Origin: Oscillospiraceae bacterium | GTDB taxonomy: Bacteria; Bacillota; Clostridia; Oscillospirales; Ruminococcaceae | Length of the DNA: 64,000 nt | Assembly: GCA_018110985.1 (NCBI GenBank) | Contig: JAGAWT010000033.1 | Coordinates: forward strand, 124,001 to 188,000 | Reading direction: 5' to 3' | In this document: piece after piece, positions 18,199-26,722 of the stretch | How positions within the stretch are numbered: position 1 is the stretch's first letter | How the letters are laid out: every line of letters begins with the position of its first letter | Position numbers and translations under genes: made by a program | The notes under the pieces: model-generated | What the model was told of the DNA's origin: nothing | The model's database searches: none | What the model saw: only the letters and a program-made list of their open reading frames with translations

Positions 18199-18636
18199 AT
18201 GAGAGAAATAACTCCGGATGAGGTGCATAAACTTGAAAAATGTCTGCTGGCGCTGGCAGAACACCATAACAGGGTCTCTGTCAATTTCAGGGGCTGCTAT
18301 CCCAAATCCCCTGTCGGTGAGACTATACAGCGGTTCTCCGATGATCTGGAAGGCGGAAGATCATATATATCAGTTGCAGAGGATGATAATAAGATGATTG
18401 GCTTCTGCAAGATCAATATCGAAAAAAGCGCCGGTGTTTTGGAATATCTCGTAGTCCTTGAGGAATACAGGGGTTCAGGGTACGGTTCCTTACTGATAGA
18501 ATGGGCATTAGGAAAATTTGCTTCTCACAGAGTCCATGATATAGATGTAAAGGTAGCCGACGGGAACAATGCGGTATCACTCTATGAAAAATACGGTTTT
18601 AAAATGAACGCACATATCCTTAGGCTGAGCATATAG
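18199..18636 (+). CDS. GNAT-family N-acetyltransferase
   Basis: A 145-residue protein with the GNAT acetyl-CoA motif A (VVLEEYRGSGYGSLLIEWAL) and the closing SLYEKYGFKM strand-helix. Substrate unknown. The start is ATG 18199 after GGAGG (18190-18194); an earlier ATG region overlaps the prkC terminator and is unlikely. The gene is followed by a hairpin that serves the opposite-strand gene. No clear promoter was found between the prkC terminator and this gene, so it may depend on read-through. Confidence 0.82.
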   Translation: MREITPDEVHKLEKCLLALAEHHNRVSVNFRGCYPKSPVGETIQRFSDDLEGGRSYISVAEDDNKMIGFCKINIEKSAGVLEYLVVLEEYRGSGYGSLLIEWALGKFASHRVHDIDVKVADGNNAVSLYEKYGFKMNAHILRLSI

Positions 18637-18661
18637 CATCCGTTTCAGCGGGATCGCAGTG

Positions 18662-18694
18662 AAAAAAATGCCGTCGGCACTGTGCCGACGGCAT
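18662..18694 (-). terminator. Rho-independent terminator for the minus-strand membrane protein gene
   Basis: A 13-bp inverted repeat ATGCCGTCGGCAC / GTGCCGACGGCAT (18668-18694) with an A-run on the + strand (18662-18668), which reads as a U-tract on the minus strand. On the + strand it is followed only by CGTATTT, so it may also stop + transcripts weakly. Confidence 0.85.
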
Positions 18695-18713
18695 CGTATT
18701 TACAGGCTGCGGA

Positions 18714-19886
18714 TCAAAGGTCATCAAGACCGCCGTGAGTGGTGATGGGAGGTTCCTCTACGATCTCATCGTTGAGTTCCTGCTTTTCAATGAAGTCCAT
18801 TTCGTCCTCGATGTCCTTCATCTCCTCGTACTTGCCGGTAAGAGGAGCCTTGTTCCAGCGGCGGTTGCCTTCGGTGCTGGCAGGCTGCTCCTTGTAAACA
18901 TAGCAGGTCCAGAAAACAGCTACAAAGGTGATACCCATGAAGATTATCCCCACATCTGTGATGTCGGGGAGCTCAAGACCGGCTCTCTTTCCGTCCGGAT
19001 CGGGGAAAAGGTAGAGAAGATAGCGGGGAAGAACGCTCACTGCTGCGGTGATGGAGGAGGCATATCCCAGGAAGCACATCCAGAAACGGGAGTTTTTCTT
19101 TTCCATGCCGTTGAACACTCTTGCAACTGCCATAAAGAAGAGAACAGCCAGCATTCTTGATACCATTTCATAGAGCCTGTTGGTGTTCAGAGCTACCATG
19201 CTGTTGCCGATAAGCATCCTGAAAAGATGGATGAGCTGCCAGATGGCGTAGGTGGAAAGAACAGCGCAGTTTGCGTGGGTGATGCCGATCTCCTTGAAGA
19301 TGTTCACACCGAGAGAAATAAAGGTGAGCGTTACAAGGATTATCATAAAGTGGGAGAAAAATGTGCCTGCGGTATAGCCCTGAAGGAGATTGTAGTCCTT
19401 GGCCTGCACCTGTGTGAGAACTCCGGTGGCAACCAGCTCGGCTTTTTCCTTCTGGTTTGTGGTGATGATGGTGAAAAGCTCTGCAACTATGCCTGCAAAT
19501 GTGATGGCTGCCATAAATATGGAGGCGTAGCCCGCACCGTCCGGGAGCTTCTTTGCCAGCCTGTCATAGCGGAGGCGCCAGGGATTTACCAGTACCACCG
19601 ACTCGATGACCTTGTCCCTTGCGTTGCCCGTGATAAGGACAAAGGCTATTAGACCAAGCCCGATAGCCATTACAAACAGGGGGTAATTGGTGTAAAAGCC
19701 CTTGTTGATGTATTTACCGGTGTCGAAATTGAAGTTGTTGTAAAGCTGATAGAGCCTTGCTGCTACCGCAAGAACGATCGTCACTACATAGACGAACATG
19801 GATGCGCTCTTCTTCAGGGGGCCTTGTCTGTTAGCACGCTCTACATTACGCTTTTTGACTGCATTTTCATCAACAACACGAGCCAT
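18714..19886 (-). CDS. Multi-pass membrane protein of unknown function
   Basis: A 390-residue integral membrane protein that I do not recognise. A basic N-terminus (about 25 residues) precedes roughly seven or eight hydrophobic helices, the first near SASMFVYVVTIVLAVAA and the last near VGIIFMGITFVAVFWTCYVY. The cytoplasmic tail of about 65 residues is acidic and ends GGLDDL. GAAAGGAA lies about 8 bases before the ATG. It is one of only two minus-strand genes here, divergent from secD and with its own promoter and terminator, so it is a single-gene transcript. No transport or enzyme motif is evident. Confidence 0.8.
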   Translation of the reverse strand: MARVVDENAVKKRNVERANRQGPLKKSASMFVYVVTIVLAVAARLYQLYNNFNFDTGKYINKGFYTNYPLFVMAIGLGLIAFVLITGNARDKVIESVVLVNPWRLRYDRLAKKLPDGAGYASIFMAAITFAGIVAELFTIITTNQKEKAELVATGVLTQVQAKDYNLLQGYTAGTFFSHFMIILVTLTFISLGVNIFKEIGITHANCAVLSTYAIWQLIHLFRMLIGNSMVALNTNRLYEMVSRMLAVLFFMAVARVFNGMEKKNSRFWMCFLGYASSITAAVSVLPRYLLYLFPDPDGKRAGLELPDITDVGIIFMGITFVAVFWTCYVYKEQPASTEGNRRWNKAPLTGKYEEMKDIEDEMDFIEKQELNDEIVEEPPITTHGGLDDL

Positions 19887-19993
19887 AAGAACATTCCTTT
19901 CAAAATACGCATCCTATCAAACAAAATGCGCAATTATTTGTGTCACAGCAAGCATTCGTCCTCGGAACACACTTTCTGCAATATACAAAAATA

Positions 19994-20022
19994 ATTTTAC
20001 ACTATTTCGGCGATTTTGTCAA
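19994..20022 (-). promoter_or_regulatory. Minus-strand promoter for the membrane protein gene
   Basis: Read on the minus strand: TTGACA (20022-20017), a 17-base spacer and TAAAAT (19999-19994). The leader would be about 100 bases. Confidence 0.75.
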
Positions 20023-20032
20023 GTGGAATTGT

Positions 20033-20119
20033 AAATATTTTTTTACAAAATCTTGATTTTGTGTTTTTTGGCAAAAAAGCTCTTTACGGTCAAAAAGCTT
20101 TTTCCCTGTCGGGGAAAAA
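20033..20119. other. AT-rich hairpin cluster between divergent genes
   Basis: The 359-base gap between the membrane protein gene and secD holds three inverted repeats besides the promoters: TTGTAAA/TTTACAA near 20033-20046, ACAAAATC/GATTTTGT (20045-20062) followed by a T-run, and TTTTTCCC/GGGAAAAA (20099-20119). The latter two could stop transcription entering this region. No gene is seen. Confidence 0.45.
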
Positions 20120-20135
20120 TATATCAAATTTACTA

Positions 20136-20164
20136 TTGACACGGCATTTAATTGATGATATAAT
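20136..20164 (+). promoter_or_regulatory. Promoter of secDF
   Basis: A perfect TTGACA (20136-20141), 17-base spacer and perfect TATAAT (20159-20164), about 80 bases before the secD start. Confidence 0.88.
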
Positions 20165-20245
20165 ATCTTTGATTGTGTACTGTGGGGAATACTCTTTAAA
20201 CATCCCTGCCGTACTTATGATTAAATGAAAGGAATGGTTTGAGAA

Positions 20246-21679
20246 GTGAAGAAGGTATCAAAGCCTGTCTTCTTTGTAGTGTTTTTCCTGATAGCTCTTT
20301 TTGCTGTCTCTGTCGTAGCAGGGTTCAAGTATTACTACGGCGATAATGAGACGGTCATCATCAAGGGCACGGACGGCATACGTTTCGGAATAGACATCAA
20401 GGGCGGTGTGGATGTTACATTTACCGTCCCCGAGGGTATAAACGCTACCGAGGAACAGCTGGACGCTGCCAAGGAGGTCATCGTACAGAGAATGGTGAAC
20501 CTCTCCATCAATGATTACGAGACCTATATCGACTACAATTCCGACAGGATAATCGTTCGTTTTCCCTGGAAGGAAAACGAGACAAATTTCGATCCCGAGG
20601 CTGCTGTAAAGGAGCTGGGTGAGACTGCCGAGCTTTCTTTCAGAGAAGGCTCCGAGACCGATGAAAACGGTGCGCCCGCAGGTACTACGGCTTCAAACGT
20701 GATACTGACGGGTTCAGATGTTGCGGAGGCTTATGCTGCCTATGACAACAACAATTCATCCGGCGGAGAGTGGGTAGTTGCGCTGAAGCTCAATCCCGAG
20801 GGCGCAAAGAAGTTTTCCGATGCTACTGCAAAGCTTTATGAGCAGAACGGCTCCATTTCCATATGGATGGATCAGACGATGATCTCCGCTCCGAGAGTAA
20901 ATGCGGTCATCACCGACGGAAATGCTACCATTTCAGGCAGCTTTGATGCTGAAAGCTCCAAGAAGCTGGCAGACCAGATAAACTCCGGTGCTCTCCCCTT
21001 CAAGCTGGTAACATCGAGCTTTTCCACCATTTCTCCCTCACTGGGCGCAGGTGCTCTTGATGCCATGGTGCTGGCTGGCGTGATCGCATTTATTGCCATC
21101 GCAGTCTATATGATATTCGTTTACAGGCTGCCCGGAGTAATAGCCGTTATCTGCCTTGTGGGTCAGGTATCCGGCACTCTTGCCTTTGTTTCCGGCTATT
21201 ACGGATTCAGGGATTCCTCCATCCTTACCATCCCCGGTATAGCGGGTATAATCCTTGCGGTAGGTATGGGCGTTGATGCCAATGTTATCACCGCAGAGAG
21301 GATCAAGGAGGAGCTCAATGCGGGAAAGACCCTGAACGGCGCCCTCACAAACGGCTATTCAAGAGCCTTCTCCGCCATACTCGACGGAAACCTTACCATG
21401 GTGCTCGTTGCCATAATCCTTATGGGTGCGTTCGGTACTTCCGACAGTATATGGGCCAAGGTCCTGAGCTTTGCATTCTTCATGTTCGGACCTACCACTG
21501 CGGGTACTATCTACTCCTTCGGCTACACACTGCTTACGGGTACTGTTCTCAACCTGTTCTTCGGAGTGCTGTGCGCAAGGCTCATGACGATGTCCCTCTC
21601 CGGCTTCAATATCTTCAAGAAGCCCTGGCTTTACGGCGCCAAGGCCGCAGATAGATCCAAAGGAGGGGATGTAAAGTGA
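20246..21679 (+). CDS. secD: Protein translocase subunit SecD
   Basis: A 477-residue membrane protein that with SecF uses the proton gradient to help pull proteins out of the Sec channel. One N-terminal helix, a large outer P1-like domain (about 35-250) containing FGIDIKGGVDV and the AELSFREG segment, then five helices with the conserved GMGVDANVITAERIKEEL motif. The start is GTG 20246, 11 bases after AAAGGAAT; no better start is available. It overlaps secF by 4 bases. In some Firmicutes the two are one fused protein; here they are separate. Confidence 0.95.
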   Translation: MKKVSKPVFFVVFFLIALFAVSVVAGFKYYYGDNETVIIKGTDGIRFGIDIKGGVDVTFTVPEGINATEEQLDAAKEVIVQRMVNLSINDYETYIDYNSDRIIVRFPWKENETNFDPEAAVKELGETAELSFREGSETDENGAPAGTTASNVILTGSDVAEAYAAYDNNNSSGGEWVVALKLNPEGAKKFSDATAKLYEQNGSISIWMDQTMISAPRVNAVITDGNATISGSFDAESSKKLADQINSGALPFKLVTSSFSTISPSLGAGALDAMVLAGVIAFIAIAVYMIFVYRLPGVIAVICLVGQVSGTLAFVSGYYGFRDSSILTIPGIAGIILAVGMGVDANVITAERIKEELNAGKTLNGALTNGYSRAFSAILDGNLTMVLVAIILMGAFGTSDSIWAKVLSFAFFMFGPTTAGTIYSFGYTLLTGTVLNLFFGVLCARLMTMSLSGFNIFKKPWLYGAKAADRSKGGDVK

Positions 21680-22647
21680 ACAGGAACACAAAATTCAATA
21701 TCCCCGTAATGGAGAAAAAGAAGATATTCTTTGCTGTTTCCATTGTTCTGGTGCTTTTCTCCATACTTTCGACCTTTATTTTCGGTGCAAAACTGGATAT
21801 CCAGTTCAAGGGCGGTACTCTTATCACTTACCTTTACGACGGCAGCTTTGACACCGCACAGTTTGAAGCTGATGCCAAGGAAGCACTGGGCGGTCTTGAC
21901 CTTGATGTTTCCACGGGAACGGATTTCAATACAGGAAGAAATTCCGTCAAGGTATCTCTCATATCCAATGCGGGTCTTACGGCAGAAAAGCAGATAGCAC
22001 TTACTGATGCGCTTGAGACCAAGTACGCAGAAAACAATATCGAACTCCTTGAATCTACGGATGTATCCCCTTCCGCCGGTTCGGAATTCTTCAAGAAGTG
22101 CCTTATGGCTGCGGCTCTTTCTGCCATAGTGCTGATAATCTACATCGCTGTTCGTTTCAGGAACATCGGCGGATGGCTGGCAGGTGTGTGTGCAATAATC
22201 GCACTTTTGCATGATATAATCATCACCTACGGTGCTTTTGTTGTAATGGGAATGGAGATAGACGCCAATTTTATGGCAGTTATACTTACCATTCTGGGTT
22301 ACTCCGTAAACGACACCATCGTTGTCTACGACAGGATAAGAGAGAACAAGACCCTTTACAAGGGAAGCATTTCTCTCTCGGATCTTACAGATCTCAGTAT
22401 AAATCAGTCTCTCACAAGATCCATAAATACCTCCGTTACCACTATTTTTGCCATGATCGTGGTTTCTCTGGTGGCATCCATGAGAGGCGTGGAATCTATA
22501 CTTTCCTTCTCTCTCCCCATGCTGGTAGGTCTTATAATCGGAACCTACTCCTCACTGTTCCTGGCTTCTCCCCTGTGGGTGGTGCTTGAGAGCAGGCGCA
22601 GCGCAGGCAAGGAAGAGGAAGGATCCAACAAGAAAAAGAAAAAGTAA
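21676..22647 (+). CDS. secF: Protein translocase subunit SecF
   Basis: A 323-residue partner of SecD. One N-terminal helix, a small outer domain beginning LDIQFKGGTLITY, then five helices including the VILTILGYSVNDTIVVYDRIREN motif that holds the conserved proton-path aspartate. The tail is lysine-rich (KKKKK). GTG 21676 overlaps the secD stop (GTGA) and follows AGGAGGGG, so the two proteins are made in step. A strong terminator closes the operon. Confidence 0.95.
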   Translation: MNRNTKFNIPVMEKKKIFFAVSIVLVLFSILSTFIFGAKLDIQFKGGTLITYLYDGSFDTAQFEADAKEALGGLDLDVSTGTDFNTGRNSVKVSLISNAGLTAEKQIALTDALETKYAENNIELLESTDVSPSAGSEFFKKCLMAAALSAIVLIIYIAVRFRNIGGWLAGVCAIIALLHDIIITYGAFVVMGMEIDANFMAVILTILGYSVNDTIVVYDRIRENKTLYKGSISLSDLTDLSINQSLTRSINTSVTTIFAMIVVSLVASMRGVESILSFSLPMLVGLIIGTYSSLFLASPLWVVLESRRSAGKEEEGSNKKKKK

Positions 22648-22657
22648 AAAGAAATAT

Positions 22658-22685
22658 TCACCGTCCCCTGTGGGGCGGTGATTTT
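22658..22685 (+). terminator. Rho-independent terminator after secF
   Basis: A 10-bp stem TCACCGTCCC / GGGGCGGTGA with one T-G pair and loop CTGT, followed by TTTT. Confidence 0.85.
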
Positions 22686-22713
22686 CTAAAATCTGAGCTT
22701 TTTGACAAAGATT

Positions 22714-23919
22714 ATGGATGTTATTATTATAGGTGCCGGTGCCGCAGGCATGGCAGCAAGCATATTTGCGGCAGGAAACGGTCATAAAGTCACTGTCTTT
22801 GAGAGAAACGACCGCAGCGGACGCAAGCTCTCCATAACCGGAAAAGGACGCTGCAACCTCTGCAATAACTGTACCAAAGAGGAGTTTTTCCTGAATATCC
22901 CCGTAAATCCACGGTTCATGTATTCTTCATACAATTCCTTCGACAAGGATGATACCATGCGTTTCTTTGAAGAAGAATGCGGAGTGCCGCTGAAAACAGA
23001 GAGAGGCAGTCGTGTTTTTCCTGTTTCCGATAAGGCGGCTGATATAGTATCGGCTCTTGAGCGGAAAATGAGAGAAGCAAATGTCCGGGTCATAAGGGAG
23101 CGTGTGAAGGAGCTCATCATAGAGGACGGCTGTGTTAAGGGAGTCAAGATCCACGGCGGCAGTCAGTACTTTGCAGATAAGGTCATAGTGGCGACCGGCG
23201 GAATGAGCTATCCCAAAACAGGCTCTACGGGAGACGGCTATAAATTCGCTGTACAGGCAGGGCACACCATTATCGGACCTAAGCCGTCCCTTGTGCCTCT
23301 TGAGACCAAGGAAAGCTGGGTAAAAGAGGCTATGGGTCTTTCTCTGAGAAATGTAAGGCTCACTCTTTTTGATACAAAGGGAAAAACTCTGTACAGCGAA
23401 CAGGGGGAGATGCTCTTTACTCATTTCGGTGTGTCGGGTCCCTTGGTGCTGTCTGCTTCCGCCCATATAAAGGGAGAGTGCCGTCTTTCCATAGATCTGA
23501 AGCCTGCTCTGGATGAAAAGACACTTGACAACAGGATACTCAGGGATCTGGGAGAGTTTTCAAACAGAGAACTGGGAAATTCCCTGTCAAAGCTGCTGCC
23601 AAAGTCGCTCATCCCCGTAGTTATAAGGCTTGCGGGACTTGACGGAGAAATGAAGTCGAATAGCATAACAAGGGAGCAAAGGCGTGCGCTTCTGTCGGTA
23701 ATAAAGGGACTTCCTTTGAACATAAAAGGCTTTCGCCCCATAGATGAGGCTATAATCACATCGGGTGGCGTGAGCGTCAGGGAAATAGACCCCAAAACAA
23801 TGGAGTCAAAGCTGTGCAGGGGGCTTTTCTTTGCGGGTGAGGTAATAGATGTGAATGCCTACACAGGCGGCTTTAATCTGCAAATAGCCTTCTCTACTGC
23901 TCATGCAGCCGCTGTTTGA
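22714..23919 (+). CDS. HI0933/BaiN-family flavoprotein (NAD(P)/FAD-dependent oxidoreductase)
   Basis: A 401-residue cytoplasmic flavoprotein. It begins MDVIIIGAGAAGMAAS, the FAD dinucleotide-binding motif, followed by the family-specific KLSITGKGRCNLCNN segment and ATGGMSYPKTGSTGDGY; the end has the second FAD site GLFFAGEVIDVNAYTGGFN. Family members have been called YhiN or BaiN; the true substrate is not agreed. ATG 22714 is chosen because it opens the FAD motif; the TTG at 22702 would add four residues. The ribosome site is weak. It may open an operon running to polC. Confidence 0.88.
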   Translation: MDVIIIGAGAAGMAASIFAAGNGHKVTVFERNDRSGRKLSITGKGRCNLCNNCTKEEFFLNIPVNPRFMYSSYNSFDKDDTMRFFEEECGVPLKTERGSRVFPVSDKAADIVSALERKMREANVRVIRERVKELIIEDGCVKGVKIHGGSQYFADKVIVATGGMSYPKTGSTGDGYKFAVQAGHTIIGPKPSLVPLETKESWVKEAMGLSLRNVRLTLFDTKGKTLYSEQGEMLFTHFGVSGPLVLSASAHIKGECRLSIDLKPALDEKTLDNRILRDLGEFSNRELGNSLSKLLPKSLIPVVIRLAGLDGEMKSNSITREQRRALLSVIKGLPLNIKGFRPIDEAIITSGGVSVREIDPKTMESKLCRGLFFAGEVIDVNAYTGGFNLQIAFSTAHAAAV

Positions 23920-23942
23920 TCTCAGCCGGAGGGCGGTGATTT

Positions 23943-24680
23943 ATGGACATAACAAGATTCAATGCGGCGTGTGAGCTCGTAAGGCAGGGCGGAAGGCTGA
24001 TCAAGGGTATAGGCACAAAGTCGGAGGGCTCAGTACACGCAGTTCTGAAAAACTATTTTGAAAGTGAACAGACCTCTCAGGAGGTCTCTGTGGGGCGGTT
24101 CATTGCCGACATCGTGGGAGAGACAGGCATAATCGAGATACAGACCTCCCATTTCAAGGCGCTTTCCGAAAAGCTGAGGGCTTTTCTGCCCGTTACCCGT
24201 GTTACGGTGGTCTTCCCCGTGTACCTTAACAAAAGGATAGTTTATATCTCAGAGGACGGGGTTGTGGAAAGGTCAAGGGTCTCGCCCCTGAAAGGCTCTC
24301 CTCTGGGCATTTTCAGAGAGATGATCTATATAGCCGAGTATCTGAGGGATGAAAACCTGTCCTTTAAGATAATGGTTCTCGATTGTGATGAATACCGTGT
24401 GCTGGTCCCGAACGGAAAAAAGGGACGGGGAAAGACCGGGTCGGTCACTGACCGATTTCCCACCAGACTTATAGATGAGATAACCATAGCCTCTCCGGGA
24501 GACTGGGTAAAGCTCATCCCCTGCCTGCACCAGGAGGACATGACAGTCTCGGATGTATATGCCATCACTCATGCTCCGAGAAAGGCGATATCTACCGCCC
24601 TTGCAGTCCTTTACAGAGGCGGTATACTCCGCAGGACGGGGAAAAAGGGAAGAGCCTTTTCCTACAGCTTCAGCGGTTAG
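23943..24680 (+). CDS. Nuclease-like protein with C-terminal winged-helix-like region
   Basis: A 245-residue protein that I cannot name. Residues 50-68 read VGRFIADIVGETGIIEIQT: D56, then E65-I-Q67 after a turn, a pattern that resembles the D...(E)xK/Q active site of PD-(D/E)XK nucleases. An upstream helix (SVHAVLKNYF) and a following helix (SHFKALSEKLRAF) fit that fold. The last 50 residues (DVYAITHAPRKAISTALAVLYR then GGILRRTGKKGRAFSYSF) look like a winged helix. GGAGGGCGGTGA precedes the start. It sits between the flavoprotein and the M42 peptidases. The nuclease idea is inference only. Confidence 0.6.
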   Translation: MDITRFNAACELVRQGGRLIKGIGTKSEGSVHAVLKNYFESEQTSQEVSVGRFIADIVGETGIIEIQTSHFKALSEKLRAFLPVTRVTVVFPVYLNKRIVYISEDGVVERSRVSPLKGSPLGIFREMIYIAEYLRDENLSFKIMVLDCDEYRVLVPNGKKGRGKTGSVTDRFPTRLIDEITIASPGDWVKLIPCLHQEDMTVSDVYAITHAPRKAISTALAVLYRGGILRRTGKKGRAFSYSFSG

Positions 24681-24692
24681 AAAGGAAATACA

Positions 24693-25688
24693 ATGGATCT
24701 GAAAGAACTTGTCTGCACTCTTGCAGGCATTGACGGAGTATCCGGGGATGAGAGCCGCATAGCGGCTTTCTGCAAGGAACTCCTTGAAAAGTACACGGAG
24801 GATGTCTGCATTAAAAACGGCAATGTTATCGCACATTTCGGCAAAAAGGAAGAAAAGCCCCATATAATGCTGGATGCTCACCTTGACCGTGTCGGTATGG
24901 TGGTTACAGATTTTAAGGACGGCTTTGTTAAGGCGTCTCCCGTTGGCGGGCTCGATATGCGCATTATGCCGGCACAGAGGGTGACAGTCCACGGCAAAGA
25001 GGATATAAAGGGCATTGTCTGCACCCTGCCGCCTCACCTTTCAAAAGAGAAAAAGGTCATGGACAGGGATGAACTGTGGGTGGACACCGGTCTTGACAAG
25101 GCTGAAAAATATATATCTTACGGTGACACCATATCCTACGACAGTCCCTGCACTCCCCTGCTGGGTACAAGAGTATGCGGAGCAGGTCTTGACGACAGGG
25201 CGGGCATAGCGGTCATATTCGAGATCGCAGAGCTGCTGAAAGATGAAAACATCCCCTTTACGGTACTCCTTTCCACAGGCGAGGAGGTAAACGAAAGAGG
25301 AGCTGCCACGGGCGGATATGTTATAGACCCGGATATCGCCGTTGAATTTGATGTGAGCTTTGCCATGTGCGGCGGAGAAAAGGCTTCAAAGTGCGGAAAA
25401 CTTGGGGGCGGAGCCATGATAGGGTTCTCCCCTGTGCTCGACAGGGAAATATCCCTGAAGCTGAGAGCTATCGCCGAAGAAAAAGGGATACCCTACAAGG
25501 CGGAGGTCATGAGCGGCACAACAGGAACAAATGCGGATCGTTTCAGCATCTGCAGGGAAGGACAAAGGGCTGCTACAATATCTATACCCCTGAGATATAT
25601 GCACACACCCGCCGAAGTGGTGGATACGGAGGACATCAGAGCCTGTGCAAGGCTGGCTGCGGAGTTTATGAGGAGGGAATACAAATGA
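24693..25688 (+). CDS. M42-family metallo-aminopeptidase (first of tandem pair)
   Basis: A 331-residue cytoplasmic peptidase of the glutamyl aminopeptidase/PepA-FrvX family. Two-metal-site motifs are visible: DAHLDRVG, GAGLDDRAGIAV, STGEEVNERGA, an acidic residue in VEFDVSFA and the final MHTPAEVV histidine. AGAAAGGAAA precedes the ATG. The stop overlaps the start of a second M42 gene. These enzymes usually form large oligomers that trim peptides; precise substrate is unknown. Confidence 0.88.
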   Translation: MDLKELVCTLAGIDGVSGDESRIAAFCKELLEKYTEDVCIKNGNVIAHFGKKEEKPHIMLDAHLDRVGMVVTDFKDGFVKASPVGGLDMRIMPAQRVTVHGKEDIKGIVCTLPPHLSKEKKVMDRDELWVDTGLDKAEKYISYGDTISYDSPCTPLLGTRVCGAGLDDRAGIAVIFEIAELLKDENIPFTVLLSTGEEVNERGAATGGYVIDPDIAVEFDVSFAMCGGEKASKCGKLGGGAMIGFSPVLDREISLKLRAIAEEKGIPYKAEVMSGTTGTNADRFSICREGQRAATISIPLRYMHTPAEVVDTEDIRACARLAAEFMRREYK

Positions 25689-26722
25689 ACAAAGAACTGC
25701 TTGATACCCTTCTCAGAGAGCTTTGCATGATAAACGGCACCTCCGGGAGAGAGGAAAAGGTAAGAGAGTACATACTCTCAAAAATATCGGATAGATGCGA
25801 ATGTACCGTCACTCCTTCGGGCTGTATCATAGCCGAGTACAAGGGGCAGAAAAGGCGTGAGAAAAAACTGATGATATCGGCTCACATGGATGAGGTGGGA
25901 CTGATAGTTACAGATATCAACGAGGACGGCACACTTTCCGTAGACTGTGTGGGCGGTGTAAATGCGGATGCGGTAATAGGCAGGTGCGTGACCCTTGAAA
26001 ACGGCATGAAAGGGTGTGTGGGCAGTCCCGCAGTCCACAACCTTTCCGAGGAGGAGCGCAAAAAGCCGGCAGCATTTGACAGTCTGTACGCAGACTTCGG
26101 CACACAGGACAGAGAAGATGCTTTAAAATACATTTCACCCGGCGACAATGTGTATTATGAGAACAACTACCATGTGTCCCCGGACGGTTATATCTTTTCA
26201 AAGGCAATAGACGATCGTGCGGGATGTGCGGCTATGATAGCCATGATAATTGAAAACGAACTCAGCTTTGATACCACATTCACCTTTGTCACGGCAGAGG
26301 AAGTTGGACTGAGAGGTGCCCGCACCGCCGCATATGTAGCAGACCCGGAGTATGCGATCGTGATAGAGACCACCACTGCGGCGGACATACCCCTGTCCGA
26401 GGGGGCTGCACGATGCTGTGAACTGGGGAAAGGTGCAGTTGTGTCCTATATGGACAGGTCTACTATCTACGACAGGGAGATGTTTGCTCTTTCCAGAAAG
26501 CTCGCCGCAGAAAACGGCATAGCATGGCAGACAAAGACTACCATAGCAGGCGGCAATGACAGCGGGGTAATACATATTTCCAGAGGCGGTGTGCGCACCT
26601 GCGCTATATCCGTACCCTGCCGCTACCTGCATACTCCCTCCTGTGCCGCAAAGGCAGAAGATTATTATGCGGTTTACAGGCTGGCTGTGCTCATGGCTGA
26701 AAATATCGGGATCCTTGGATGA
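25685..26722 (+). CDS. M42-family metallo-aminopeptidase (second of tandem pair)
   Basis: A 345-residue relative of the upstream gene: SAHMDEVG, KAIDDRAGCAAM, TAEEVGLRGA and LHTPSCAA are the metal and catalytic motifs. The fourth ligand region reads VIETTTAADIP, with Glu where the usual residue is Asp. The ATG overlaps the previous stop (ATGA); a much longer reading frame reaching back to 25367 only overlaps the first peptidase and is not the real start. The two copies are clearly divergent, so they are an old duplication or have different substrates. Confidence 0.88.
   Translation: MNKELLDTLLRELCMINGTSGREEKVREYILSKISDRCECTVTPSGCIIAEYKGQKRREKKLMISAHMDEVGLIVTDINEDGTLSVDCVGGVNADAVIGRCVTLENGMKGCVGSPAVHNLSEEERKKPAAFDSLYADFGTQDREDALKYISPGDNVYYENNYHVSPDGYIFSKAIDDRAGCAAMIAMIIENELSFDTTFTFVTAEEVGLRGARTAAYVADPEYAIVIETTTAADIPLSEGAARCCELGKGAVVSYMDRSTIYDREMFALSRKLAAENGIAWQTKTTIAGGNDSGVIHISRGGVRTCAISVPCRYLHTPSCAAKAEDYYAVYRLAVLMAENIGILG

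Noticed and set aside
25367-25685. Long N-terminal extension of the second M42 peptidase
   Set aside because: The extra 106 codons only run through the first peptidase gene in another frame and look unlike protein; ATG 25685 with the 4-base overlap is the natural start.
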